Below, in pieces: positions 39,418 through 53,000 of a stretch of DNA of 64,000 nt; position 1 is the first letter of the stretch; every line of letters starts with the position of its first letter. The translations under genes were made by a program, and so were the position numbers. A model generated the notes under the pieces. The model was not told where the DNA came from and ran no database searches. It saw only the letters and a list, made by a program, of their open reading frames with translations. This stretch comes from Dasyornis broadbenti (taxonomy: Eukaryota > Chordata > Aves > Passeriformes > Dasyornithidae): contig VZRN01001305.1 in NCBI GenBank assembly GCA_013397935.1, positions 3,633,853 through 3,697,852 of the forward strand, read 5' to 3'.

Positions 39418-40080
39418 TTTTTCATACAAATTATTACATAGGAGGACAGGATGTTTCTCTACAAAAAGTAAGACACGATTTTAATTACATATTTATGAAA
39501 ACAGGACAGTAATTTAGGTTTTACACTGAAACTCTAAAAATGAAATCGATCTAATTATAGAATCAAAGAGTCTGAATAAAATCAAAAATTTTAGGACATG
39601 CACTTCTCACAAACATTTCTTAAAACGGTTTTGAAATACAGCAAACACGCTGCTTGAGAGAATTACATGAGGGAAAAAAAAAAAGAAGAAAGAGTTTTTG
39701 CTTTTGCTATCTGTTGAATAGTCCTAGCATTTAATTCTATGTCATTTCAACTGGGCATATTTTCCACCTCAGGGTATTATATTACAGACTCAGTAATGCA
39801 GTCTGAGGGTGGTCTCTTTAAGACAAATGTGGCAATACCACGATATGTTTATTCAGTGGAAAAATCTATTTCAGCATCTAATTAGAAGTCTTTAAAAGAT
39901 TTACTCTAATAGCTTCTTTCTAAGATGTATCTTGCAGGGAGTTGCTTTTGTCTATATAGATGTTATCCAACACCTGCATTTTGTTTTTCTCCCACTTATG
40001 GTGTGCTTATGGCATGCACTTGGCAAATACTGAATCTTTAATTAAGGAAGTGTTAAATGACTATCTGAGAACTTTGAAAT

Positions 40081-40128
40081 ATATTTAAGATAATATTAAA
40101 GATATTTAAGAGAATATTAAAGATATTC
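40081..40128. repeat. 21-bp tandem duplication (about 2.3 copies)
   Basis: Two 21-base units at 40081-40101 and 40102-40122 differ at one base (TAATATT versus GAATATT) and are followed by a partial third beginning ATATT. They lie in intron 4. Confidence 0.9.
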
Positions 40129-40841
40129 TCTGGCTCATAATTTAGCTGCTCTATGCACATCTACAGCAATATAGATAGGGTACAAAGGTTGTTTTCTAGG
40201 CTCTGATCTAAGAATTAACTGTCAAACCCTTAAATTTGATTTATGAAAAGTTTTGCTTCCTCCCTGTTCTTGCTGACCAGATGATGATCTCGTTTACATC
40301 TACCAACAGAGAAGTCTGTTTAGTTATGATCATATGTTTTTCTTTTCATGCTGTATGGTGAGCAAGGAAGGTGGCATTGTCTTCATGCTACCCATCCACA
40401 TGGAATCCACAATCATGAAACAGTGGGTGGCATCGGGATGGGATGAGGCAGGAAATTCATGAGTGCCAAATGTAGATGGAAGAAAATTACTTGCTGATCA
40501 ACAGATCTACAAATTTTGAAAACAAAATCCACTTTACTTCTGATTAAGTTGACAACTGCATGATCAAAGCAGACACAGTATTTCCTAAGGTGTCATCAAA
40601 GGGAAACATTTAAGGTAATTGGTCTCAATTCATTTCATGGAGATACTGGAAAATATCTAAGGAAATCAACAGTCATTCACACGATACAGTAAGTGTAAGG
40701 CATTACTAAAATAAAAATAAAGTTTTTGCCCTCCATAAAAAAAGAAATCCTCACAATTCAAATATATTACCCATCAAGATGCCCTGCTATTTTATGGAAA
40801 TAAAGATCTCCCAGGTTCCCTATATGAAACTATTGTGTTTG

Positions 40842-40875
40842 CTTCTTCTTCTTCTTCTTCTTCTTCTTCTTCTTT
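40842..40875. repeat. (CTT)11 microsatellite; (GAA)n in PDGFC sense
   Basis: About eleven perfect CTT/TTC units run into a T tract. On the PDGFC sense strand this is a GAA repeat roughly 230 bases downstream of the exon 4 donor. Confidence 0.95.
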
Positions 40876-41105
40876 TTTTAAATCCCCCTTTTCTACCTTA
40901 TCCTGGTAAATTCCTTTAAGTTTTGAGTTTAGTTATTGCCTATTTTCAAATAATACGATGGTGAGGACAGCTAACAACAATATCTGCTGTCTTTCTAACA
41001 AACTCCTTTCTTGGAACCAAAACTCAAGGTAAAGAATGTTCTTACTTCTTTGTCAAGAAATCACACCAGTAGAAAGCCACAAGGCCAGACAGAAGAGTCA
41101 ATTAC

Positions 41106-41313
41106 CTCTTGATTTCCTGCCGTGAATGTATGCTTTCCCAAGAAGTTGCCATGTTGGCCTGTACAAATCTTCCAAATCCAGTTGCCACCGATCTGGTTCA
41201 AGATAGCGGATGAGGTCTTCCACAGTACTAAATCCAGCAACGGCATTGTTTAATACATCCAAGGGCAAAGCTGATGGGGGTAGCAAGGATGGGCTGGGTG
41301 CTTCTGTGTGGTG
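41106..41313 (-). CDS. PDGFC: PDGFC coding exon 4 (hinge and activation-cleavage region)
   Basis: This 208-base exon encodes 69 complete residues plus the first base of the next codon. The acceptor reads ttgattgcag before CAC CAC ACA GAA, and the donor is AGA G|gtaat, so the phase is 0 in and 1 out. The peptide starts HHTEAPSPS, continues LPPSALPLD, and contains EDLIRYLEP, RWQLDLEDLYRP and TWQLLGKA, a near match to the PDGF-C region between the CUB and growth-factor domains. It ends in GRKSR. In mammalian PDGF-C the corresponding RKSR is where plasmin or tPA cuts to release the active growth-factor domain, so the latent-activation mechanism appears kept. The start was set by the splice acceptor, not by an initiator codon. 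The alternative PDGF-D is excluded by the closeness of the match to PDGF-C. Confidence 0.97.
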
Positions 41314-43986
41314 CTGCAATCAAAGCCAAGAGAAGAGAACCAGTCAGAGGGTTAATGGATCTGCTTTGACAAAGTGCTGTACTTTACCAAGTTACATAGC
41401 TGGGAAAGTTTATAAGTGGATAGCTTGTTTCCAAAGTACAGTTTATCTAATAAGACAAATTACAAGAGTCAAAAAGTACCTAATTATTCTTTAGCAATAA
41501 TTGTAAACAAACTTCCACCACAGAGTTTTCCTACTTCTTACAGTTCCAGCCTTTCAGCTAGCATGCAGCTAGCATAGCACTACACCTGTCCTTTGAAGAT
41601 GTTCACTGAGCGTAGGATAAGACTTTAGAAATAGAATAAAGAGTGATTTAAAAATATGGGCTCATTACAGGCATTTCCCACACCCCTCTAGAAATCTGAA
41701 ACCTTTCACATCCTGCCTTTCCTCAGAAACTTCACCACAATCTTTGTCTTCTTGTCCTTCAATGCAAAATATTAACATACCACAGTATGAAGACAGCAAA
41801 TGTTCTTACTCTCATCTCTAGATTAAAAAAAAAATCTGTTGTGTTTCATGCAGTACTAAGAATTATGGTTCTGGTTAAACCATAATGAACAGAGTAATAA
41901 CAACATCTGGCATAACTAAAATTATTTCTCCCTTATGATGAGAAAAAAAATGTTCCAAATGAAATCAAAAGTATTTAAATGTTGAAACTGAGTCCTGAAA
42001 AAGTACTTTCCCATAGCACAAATCTCACTGAACAGGAGTACTTAGCCACAGAGGCATCAAAGTGAGGCATCTGTTTTTGTTCACCCTACAGTCTGTTTTA
42101 AAATTATGCATTGATTTGTATTTTCAAAAGAATAAAAAAAGGCAGGAAGCGAAGCCTAAGTAAGAAGTTGCTTCTGCAGCACCGTAAGTTTCTTCAGACT
42201 TTTCTGTATGCCGACGCCACTGCAGACATTATGTCCACAGTACTGCACTAGATCAATTCATCTGGACCATGTAAGAAAGATGAAGAAAAAATTGAACATA
42301 CTGCTGATTTAGGGGATGGAAAGGACAAGAATATGTGTTTATATAGATATCTATATTTGAAAATCCTCATACTACTTAGTGTCAAAATGGCACTCTCAGT
42401 ATTGTAATGTGAAGTGTACATATACTGTAATTTTTTCCATCTATAATGTCAGATTGATGGTAGGTGGTCATTTACCTTTTCAAAATGATCAGGGAAATGT
42501 ATGAGAAATGTAGGAGTCATGGTGAAAAAAAAGATGTAGTAAAATAATTCTTGGAACAGTACACACTCAACAGCAGTTTTCTAAAATATACATATATGTC
42601 CGTGATAGCTGTACTTCATACCATGAATAATATTTTGCTTTCTGTCCTCTAAATTCTATTAAATATGCATTTTTGGTTTCAGCTAAATGTCTGGTTGAAA
42701 GAGCAGCAAATGGAGGTAACCACCATGGCCTTCCTATTTTTAACTTCAAGGCATTTTCTCTCTTCAACTTCAAGAAATCTAGTCACTAGAATGATTTGTG
42801 GTGCTTTTTAACTGGAAGTCTTGCAAAAATAATACAAAATACAGATTAAGTGTGCGGCTACTATTAACTTTACCATATTTTCATCTTCCTAATAATTTCC
42901 AATAGAGTTGGTTAAACAGTTGTTTCCCATTCTGGATGAATGTGGTTTTCAAAATATTAAAATATTTTTCTCTTTGCTCCATTGCCTACATTAAAAATAA
43001 TAACACATTGATCCATCTATTACATGATGATAATAAAGCAACAGATTCTGGTCTATAATTTGAATAGTTGCTCTTAGCAAAATACGCTACTCAGCAAGCT
43101 TCAGAACACTGCTGTGACACTGTAATTCAGATGGTTAAAAAAGGAACATTCCAGGATTTTTCTTCCTGTTTTTCTCCATGATGACGTAACTGTCACATTT
43201 TCTGGTTTGAAGATATAGGATTTTACTAACATGGAAAACAAAGTCAACGGTAGAACTAATAACTGAAGGAAAAAAAAACCCCAAAAAATCTTCTGTTTTG
43301 TTTCCAGCTGAAAAATTTACTTCAGTGTCTTACTTCTACTGGGATTTTTGTTGCCAGAGAAACAGGTAGACTCTAGAAGAAAATGCATTGGTCTAAATCT
43401 ATTTCCATATTTACAACTTACAACATGCACACTAAATAATATATATGTAGCAAGTAATCCATCAATTTATGGTATTCTGGATTCACTAGGCAATTCCCTG
43501 AGTTAAAATGTTATGAGTATATAGTGAATCATTGCCCTTAATGGTAACACAATTAAAGTTGCCATTACTTTCTAGTCATTCTCACAGCAGCCCAAAACAG
43601 AAAGAAAAAGTAGTTGAAACAGCAAAATTATACAGCTTTGAATATGACTGTTTATAGAATAAAGTAATGAGAATCTCAAGATTGAATGTTTTTCCCAATA
43701 ATCTTTAAAGTTACTCAATTTATATGATAGTTAAAATGTACAAAAGATTAAAGACAATAGATATCATAAAGCTGTAAATACTGTAAGTTATATTCATAAC
43801 ATAATCTTTATGAAATCTCAATTCAATAAACTGTTTAATAAAATGGTACTTCTAATTATACTTTACATTGTTTTTACTTGCTAGTAGGTACTACTTATTT
43901 TATACTTTAAATCTTTTGGACAGAACATCAAGAGCAGCATAAGTGGTACTCCTTCCAGTGACTAAAATTACATATTGGAATTCTAT

Positions 43987-44007
43987 ACAATTTACAATTT
44001 ACAATTT
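43987..44007. repeat. (ACAATTT)3 tandem repeat
   Basis: Three perfect 7-base units in intron 3. Confidence 0.9.
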
Positions 44008-47000
44008 CACTTTCATTTCTCAAAGTTTGTTTGTCATCTATAGACAGTGTTTACACATGCAGTAAGGTTTTACTCGCAGAGTGAAATGCAGAAATGACTT
44101 GATGCAAGAAATTAAAACTCAACTTCATTGATGTACATACCTTTTAGAACAAGCAATATGGAATTTCAACATAACTCTGAAATGTAACATCATAGCTGCA
44201 GCTTAAAAATACTGAAATGCTTCTTAAATGGAGCTTTCATTCACTTTATAGTAAGTCCATCACTCCTGATGCAATTTAATCCAAATCTTTCTAGATAGTC
44301 CTACTCGGATCCCTCACTCCACCCGCGTGCCTGACACACACTGGTGTTTTCAAGGCACTCTCTGTGCTGTGCTACGACATCAGTGCTCAGTAGGTGTCAG
44401 AGAGAGACGGCATTTCACTGCAGAATGGTGGTGTGAAATCTCCCAGGAGGACCACTGATCATCTCTAGCTGTTTTGCCTGCAGAATGTTGATGGAGAGAA
44501 TGAAGATGATCTTATAATGAAGCAGCCATCTGTAAACAGCACACCTATTCCATAGATGGCATCACTTAATTTACTCCACAGAACTCTGTCATGTCTCCCT
44601 AACAGGTCAGCTAGAAAATAATCTGCTTTGATTTAACAAATATTTTTTTATCTGACAGGGGAGACATAATCCAAGACAGCAGACACTCCTGCTGTCCAAA
44701 CAGAGCTGCTATCCAAAATACCTTTACTGAAACCATTTTTTGGGAAGTGATGTTCTCCAAGCTCTGTTACAATAAATATTAATATGACTTTTCTGTCATA
44801 GCAACACATTCTCCACTAATACCAATGTTTTAGGTTTGAGATCACCTTTCTTATTTTTTTTTCTCCTGAACATAAATATTTTTTGTCAAGATAAATTTGA
44901 CAAATAAATAAAGTTCTCTATGTGATTCCTCTAGTAAAAAACATACTATGGTTTGTTTCTGGTTTTCCGCCCTGGAAACAATTTTAAATTACTTTAATAA
45001 GAATTAATATGCTTAAAACCAAGAAACAGACAAATAGTTGCATCTTTACTGTTGTTAAAATGATTCAGGATGAAAACCACAGCAGAAAACATTGGGCTTC
45101 TGCTGGCCTGTAGAACAGCCAAGAATGACAATTAGTGTTGGATCAAACAGAATTTTCTTCAGGTTTGTTTATATTGTATTTCTGTACATGCACTTTGGTC
45201 TATCAAAACAAATACCATGCAGAAATCCCCTAAGTTATTTACAAACATAGAAGATAGGCCAATAGACAATTTAAGACATGGGCTTGGAAGAAACGACAGA
45301 AATAATATAGACTAATGTCACATGACTATCCAGCCCTGAACATCACACATAACAACAGTACCCCAGAAAAAGTTTAGGGCCTAAAATGCATTTTATGGTG
45401 CTCACAATGTTAGTTGTGGCCTGTTAAAGGAACCAGAAGTACTTCATCTACCCTCTTTCTCGAAGGGAAAAGGGTAGGACACTATTGTAAGTAGAATAAG
45501 AAGTCAACCCTCACTGAAGCAGCAGATCTGAACAAAAACTTCAACAATTTTAAAATTATCCAGTTGAAGTTCAAGCCTAAAGTATTATTTAGTATGTAGC
45601 CTAGCTAGAAGAGTTATGATTAATTTCTTGTTTTGACACATATTTCTTGTGTTATCATGAGCATGTATTTAGGCCAAACCTTTGTAATGTAAAGCATCTG
45701 GAAGTAGTATGTCCTTGCTATTCCAGCATGACTGTGTATGTGTCTGCATAATAAACAAGAGGTAAAGTTTCTGAAAAAGAACCACAAGATTATTCATGAC
45801 ATAGACCTGCAACAGCTAAGCCATCACAGCCAAAAGCACAGCAGCTGCTAACACAAATACAGTTTTAGATTCACTCTGGCACCAGGAATTTCACAGCATA
45901 CAGGTTTGTAACACAGCCTTATCAAAACTGGAAAATGAGCATAAAGGCAATTCCTTGATCTCCAGTTCTGTGAGAGAATGAATACAACTAATTTTTATTA
46001 GATATTCATTACTGGTTTACCTAAACAATCCCGAAGTGTGATAGACAGATACCAGGTATAAATTTGGGTATGAGACTGGATGTTATAACCTTCCCTGTTT
46101 GCCCTTATCCATCTGTTCTTTTCTTGCACTGAACCTGCTCCAAGGATAAACAATTCAGAACATAACGGCACTGGCCTACAGTCTGCACAAGATCAGCTTT
46201 TAAACACTATCATAACTTAAGAAAAGCCTTTACTACGCTCCTGTTTCTTAGTATAGGACTGTGGAGGTACTAACACTATCCTCTTCCAGTTAGGGAAGAG
46301 AGGCAAGAAAAAGTATTGTTAGGTTGCTGCCACCAGGAGTAAGGAATTTCATATTTAATAATGTAAGCACTAAGTTAAGACTGGAAAAACAAAAACGAGT
46401 CAAATACTTGGCATGACAGGACACTTACAAGTACTGAATAATATGTCTAAAATAATTACCTTCCCACAAAAGAAATCCCCACTTTTTTATTTCTTGTCTG
46501 AAGAAAACATTGTCAAGTTTCTGACTGATGACCCATTCATCAGTTGGCATAGTACAGAGAAACTAATAAACATTAGTGTAGTTTAATCAAACTAGAAGGG
46601 ACTATAGAAAACCTCAAAGGAACCTACTCTCCTCTGATACCAAACTAGGATCAGAAATTGGAAAGAAATAACATATTTCTTTTAATGAAATATCCTTACT
46701 TTTTTTTATCTTTTTAATTATTATACAAGAACACTCCAAGTCCTCCTTAGATTTAAAGATATGCTTTTGAAACTTATAGTGCATGCACATTCTTGTAACA
46801 CACACAATAAAGAGTCTGTTTTCTTCCTTTGTAATCACAGGTAACCCTCCTACTAGCATCATTAGAAGCTACGAGAGAAAGCAGATACCCAACTCTTTCG
46901 AGTTTGCCTTGAGGACACAAATTTCTCTGCATAACAACAGCTCTTTGTTTTCTCCTGTAAGTACATGCATTACTAGGTGTGAAAAGCCTCTAGAAATCCT

Positions 47001-50000
47001 GACCTACCTGAAAAATCACACACTTTTACTTGTTTGCATCTCTGCAATACAAAAAGTTTGCACTTGTGAAAGTCTCTCATTTATAAAGAAAGGCATCTTC
47101 TCTGTGCAACATTAACCTGCGCCACTGCTATGAAAATGTCAGTCCTGTTCAAGTTGCAATGCAGTGAGGAAGATCTCAAGGAAGTGAAATGATCTGTAGC
47201 TGGGCCTATGTGCAAACATCCAAGTAGAGAAAAATTCCAGCCAGGATCCTCTTCTTATGCTTTAAGCAGAGGAATAAAAAAATAATTAAAAAAAAGGCAC
47301 AGAAATAGACAAGTATTTCAGGCTGCCAAAATCAGGAATAAGGCAAGGATATTTATTGCATGTGGTAGAGATGGAAGTCAGGAAGGCCATCACAGCTCCC
47401 CTCCACTGCAGCATTTTTACTGCTTTACCTGAAGTTACTGTCACAGCAGCAAGGATGGCTGCATGAGAGACCCATCACTCTGGGGTTGCTGAGTACATAG
47501 GTCTGGTGAAATGAGCTTCAGTGGCATTGAATTAAACATCCCAGTCCTTCAGCTGGCCTCACTTCAGGGATGCAGCTTCTGCCAGTCAAATGATACACAG
47601 GTAGAGGGGTACCAACCCTCCTCAATTTAATCAGCTTCTGCAAATGAGAACCAGACTGCAGGATGACAGCACCCCTCTTTCCTGGGCCTCCAGCTCTTTG
47701 CCTTCTATGGGCTCCCTAAAGTTTCTGATCCTACATTGTGCTACAACCTCTTATCAAATGTTTGTTCAGGCTCTCTTCATGTGCGTGCAAGGTTTTCCTT
47801 TTATCTCACTGAGGACCTCATTTGCTGAGGATCCATGCATGCCCTTGCACCAATTTACATCTTAAAGCCAGAGATGGCTTTCCAAACTCTACATCCATGT
47901 TTTGGTTATTGCAGTTTGAGGATGGCGTTCCAAATAGTGCATAATTTCTGATCTCTGTAACCACCAAGAGGAGAAAGATCACGGAGATCACAAGGGAAAA
48001 TGAACACATTTGTGCCTTTCTGGTTTTGCCTGTGACAGGTGTGAGTAAAAGAATAAAGGCATGTAAAAGAAGCATTGGTTAACAGTCTTACAGCTTAACT
48101 AACAGCCTAACATTTCCTCAGGCCAAACTTTTGAGATAAATTGTTTTTTGCCAATGTTTAAATGTTCCCCCAAACAGAATATCTGTGCAGTTCACAGAGA
48201 AGGCCTGGAATTCTAATTGTGCTGGAAACAACTGCAAGATGCTCCCAAGGAAGTTAACAGCATGGAAACAGCACAGGATGTCACTAATCATCAGCGTTCT
48301 TCTGGCAAATTGCAGCTTTTTGCCTGAAGTCTATGCACACTGACACCTTTTGAAATAGACGGTATAGGTGTGAGAGACACACTGTGAAGACAGAGATGAT
48401 CCATCTAGAGCTAGTTCATTAACTCTCAGAGGATGCCATCAATAGCAATAATCTCTGGAAGCTATTTTCAACAAAAACCTTAGTGATTTCTTAGTTTTCA
48501 CAAATATCTATAATCATGTATGTGTACATAAACAGTTGTATTTATATACGTATAAAATACATTTTGGTTTTACTTGTGATCACATGTATCAGTAATAAAC
48601 CCACACTAATTCATTTTAAAGGCAAAAAGAAGAAAACTAATGCTCAGTACTGTATTGTATGGGACATCTTACTGCCAATACACTTCACCATGATAATTTT
48701 AGAGGTTTCTCTTCCTAGGAAATATATACACAGAGACAACTATCTTTCTTGGATGCAGTTGCCTGTTACTGATTTTTCCAGTGCATCTGGTAGGTCTCAC
48801 TGTAGCAGCATGTGCTACTTCATGAGTATTTCATAAGCACTACAAAATTACCTGCCTCTCCTTTACCGGAAGTATTTATTATTCTACAAAATGACCAGTG
48901 ATTCTTGTATTCTTTTGGGTAAGAACTTTCATTCACTAATTTATTTTTTCAGCTAAATAAGGAGAGAAGAATTGTATAAATAACTCTGCTTGAAAGTTGT
49001 GTTACTAACATCTTTGGCAACTGCAGAGATCTCAAAGCCATGCACCATATAACCCCTGCAACTCCCAGATTCTAGAAAGCTTGCAGATTCAACCAGATAC
49101 TTGCAATGGAGGTCAAATTCTGATGCCTTTTTTCTACCTTTGTAATGGATTTTAAATTATATTTGCTTGCATTCGGAATTTGTGGACATGGTAGCACGGT
49201 ACTGAATAGGATTCTAGACAGAAGATGCAAAGAAATGCAAGACATCTCATGACTTGGACTCATTTTGACTCAGTAGGCAAAGACTCAGCCTTACTATTCT
49301 GAAAGCAGGCACTGATGAAGTTGAAAATCATTGAGTTAACAGGAAGCATTTAATAGCAAATACTTAGCCCGTGATAATAGTATAGAACAAGTTATGGCAT
49401 AGATTATCTCCAAGACAAGAAGCTTCAAAGTTGAATCAGTGTGTCAGTTTTAATCTTATTTCCTGAAATAATTTGTCTTTTTTATCATTTTCAAATTACT
49501 GTAGATATACAAACTAATTTTAGGTTTATTATCCTGGAATCTGGGTTCCTGTTAAGTATACTTGTGGCTGAGTAACATTTAAACCATAACTACTTCCAAA
49601 ATCTTAATTTTTAGTGAGCACTCTCTCCTTTTATATACATTTCTCTCTTCTAAATGAGACTTCAAACAAAATTTAGAGTGAGCTCCTCCCCACTCTATAT
49701 AACTACATATATATATGCCATAAGAAAAAGTCTACCTTTTGTATCCTACTAACAACTGCAAAATATTTTGATTTCTGAACTTCAGAGAAACTTGCATTAT
49801 AACATTTTCAACCCAAATTTATGAAATACATTTAAAACTATATGGCTTTTCCAGTTTCTTGCATGAGCACATGGGAGGACTAAAACTGCTACTTTGAAAA
49901 GCTAAAACCCAGTAGATAATGTTATGTCTTGTACAATTTAAACGCTTAATAAAAACATTTAGTCTAATTCAGACCATGGACAATACTTACATCTATATAC

Positions 50001-53000
50001 ACATTTTAAAGAATATGAAGTGTGTTTGTGTGTTTATACAGATAAAGTACCTGCTGAAAATGACTGAAAGTAGCCTGTGTATAAGCAAAATGAAGTACCA
50101 AAATAATTTACAGAAGTACAGTTTTTCTTATCACAATGTCGTAAAATTTTCTTAGGAGAAAGATTTTGTCTTGTGCTTGCAGCAAGGTGCTAAAACAGGC
50201 AAATCCCCCAATGTCTAAGAAATCATAGCCTTCACATCTAATAACATTTTCTTTTTTACATTCACAGGACAATCTTAAACAAATTATCAGCTGCAGTGAA
50301 TCATTACAGTGTGTGGAACATGGGAGGGAAGTGCTTGCTACAAGTTTGGTTGAGTGACCTGCAGCAGAAGGCTGCAGTCTCCTGCCTCGACAAACCTCTG
50401 TGCAGGACAGGTGGTGAATATTCACATCTTGTGGGGCTGCTCCTGGTTCCTGCAGGTTAAGTTTTGGAAACACAAAGTATTTTCCTAAGTAGCAACTCTG
50501 TCTTCGCTGGCTTAGTGCCTTCCTTTCAACTCTTCCTTATTAACTACTCATCACAATATTTAAGGACATTTAAAGTTTATTCCCTGCTTAATCTAGCTCC
50601 TTGTTAAAAGGTCATTGCAGTCTCGTACTCATTTGTAGGGCAGCACTCTATTATTACTTGCTGAATTTTGCAGTAAATGTGATATTTTCTCCTCATACTG
50701 CTCTCACTGAGGAGTTAAAGTAGAACTCTATAGAGACCCTATTAAAACTACTTCAATATTTAATTGCTTTATAACTTTCTGAATATACCCGCAATTACCT
50801 TTTTACATTTCAACCATAAGCACTTAAGGTAGCTTTGTTTTTGTTTTGTGCTTGAACTATCCTGGTGATTAAAGCAGTAGGATATTCTTCCATGGACATT
50901 CAAATGCATTTATGAGTTGACAGCAAAGTAAGAAGTGTTTTTTCAAATGCTTATATAAATAATCCCTTTACCTTCATTTTGTGAATATAAACTTAAATGC
51001 AATTTTCTAGGTTGTACTACTTTGATGAATGTTGTACTATACCTGCAATTCCCTTCTAGATGGGAAACTTTAAAAAGATTTATACATCATATACTGAGAG
51101 CAAAAAAGAGAATCTCTCTTCTCAATATTTATAATGATATCCTAATACTGTTTTTTTACAGTTCATATTTAGTGTACAGAGACCCTGGCTCCAAGATTTA
51201 GCTGAACCTCAAAGTAGGACTCCACCACAGCTTAGCTTCTTTGCCTAAAACTTTGATGCTATGCAAGTCCAATACACACACCTGTTGCAGGCTGAAATGT
51301 GGAACTTTTACTTCAGTAAGGACAACAGGAGAACCTGAATTTTGCTTAAAATGTGAAATTATCATCTACAAGGAAGAATAACATTGTATTTGAACAGTAA
51401 AGTATGAGCCTCAGTGCACAAATGAATCAATGCAAAAAGAGATTCCTGCAATCAGATTGCAGTGGGCATGTAGATACAGTCTTATGAATGTTTGCTCAGA
51501 TCTTGTTGCAAATGAGGTTACTGTGATTATTAATCACTATATTTATAGACACGCCTAAAATTGAAGCAGGAAACGCATCTGTTACATTTATGATTTACAG
51601 AAGCCTTTTTTTTTTTCATTTTCTGTACACAAAGCTCTAGTTCTTACATGACTGACAGTAGCTGACAAGGAATAAACAGTCAACATAAGTGCAGCTGTTC
51701 TGAATAGAAAGAAGTTTTGTACATTCTTCTATGACAGGGGATATCACCAGTTATAGTCAAATGACATCATGTCTATAGACCTTTTTTAAAATTACTCGTT
51801 TTACTCTAAATACATATAAAATCTTAATGAAATGAAACAACAGTAAGTGTTTGGAGTCATGGAACAAACTGCTCTGTAAGTTCTCTCTAGGGACCTCCCC
51901 ACTGGAAATGGGTAGGTGTTCTTAAGAAAATGTTTTCCTATGCCAGTGTGTTTATAGGAGGTTCATCAAACATTAAACACTAGGAATGACTGTTTATTAC
52001 AACTAGAAGGCGTATTTGTGAAGGACAATGAAAATTACTTCAGCAGTGAACACAACTTTAATTTGATCCTTCAGTATACATGTTAAATTGCGTTCCATAA
52101 CAGGTTTCTGTTCATTTTATATCACAATAAAAAGAACACACCCAACATTCCTGTACAGCAGACATTGCAAATCAGAGCTTGTCCTGCCTTGAAGGTAAAA
52201 AGTCCTTGAACAAAGCATTACTTTACAGGGAAGGAACCTCATCTCTGTCCTCATGCATCCGTTCTTAGTGTCACCAAACACATTAGAAATGCAAAATATT
52301 TTAAGATTTGTGAAGGAAATTATTTTGCATTGTATACTTGTTGTATTCAAATTTGTTTTGTATATAGCACACACATCAGAAGCCAAAAAGCATGGCAGAG
52401 ACTACAGCTACATTGCCCACATAAAGATTATCACATTGTTTGAACAAACTAGATTTAGAACTTGTGAACATGTTTTTATTGTTTTGTACTGCTAACCATA
52501 GTGTTGATCAGACATACACTTCTACCTATATATTTTTCACTATCTATATCTCTTAAATCTCATTTTATGTTACTTTTTTATACTTTGATATATATTATGC
52601 ACACAGGTATAGTAATGTGATTATACAACAAGTAAAAGGCAAAACTAATTGGAAAAGTATTCATAATAAGAGAAATTTAAGAAAAAAGTATTGTGAGATC
52701 CCTTGCATTTAGGAGTAAAATATTAAAAGCATAAATACAAAATCAAAAGTTCAGAGTCTTAAGTAGAATAAACTGTGTTACAGGGGACCAAAACCTGAAT
52801 AAGAGAGAATGAGATCCTGTTGGATAAAAACAAATCTCATTCAGATATTTTCAGAACTACATCATGAAACCAGACTATTGAGCTACCAGAGAGGCCTCAG
52901 CTGAAATATCAGTGTTCAGATTTATCTCCAGCATTTGTGAGATACAGGCAGAGAGAAACAGGATATTCACATGAAAGAGCAAGATGAAAACAAGAACGAA

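Larger units (their letters stand above)
35614..41105 (-). other. PDGFC: PDGFC intron 4
   Basis: This intron of about 5.5 kb is bounded by AGA G|gtaat and ctttgcag. I found no coding exon inside it. It holds a poly(A) run on the plus strand (39064-39094), a nested inverted repeat (39291-39417), a 21-bp tandem duplication (40081-40128) and a GAA/TTC microsatellite (40842-40875). The 170-residue plus-strand reading frame at 38714-39226 runs through the poly(A) as polylysine, resembles no family I know and is treated as chance. Confidence 0.95.

Noticed and set aside
41668..41690. Minus-strand ATG CCT|gtaatg, a possible exon 3 donor
   Set aside because: The preceding codons do not encode the conserved CUB-domain end and no acceptor with an open frame precedes it.
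46409..46425. Minus-strand GTCATGCCA, as expected at the end of the PDGFC CUB exon
   Set aside because: The upstream frame has a stop within four codons and no CUB-like residues, so it is not exon 3.
46594..46640. Sequence resembling the reverse complement of a CR1 3' end (GAAGGGACTATAGAAA)
   Set aside because: Only one short block matches and the following sequence does not continue the CR1 order seen at 27648-28055.
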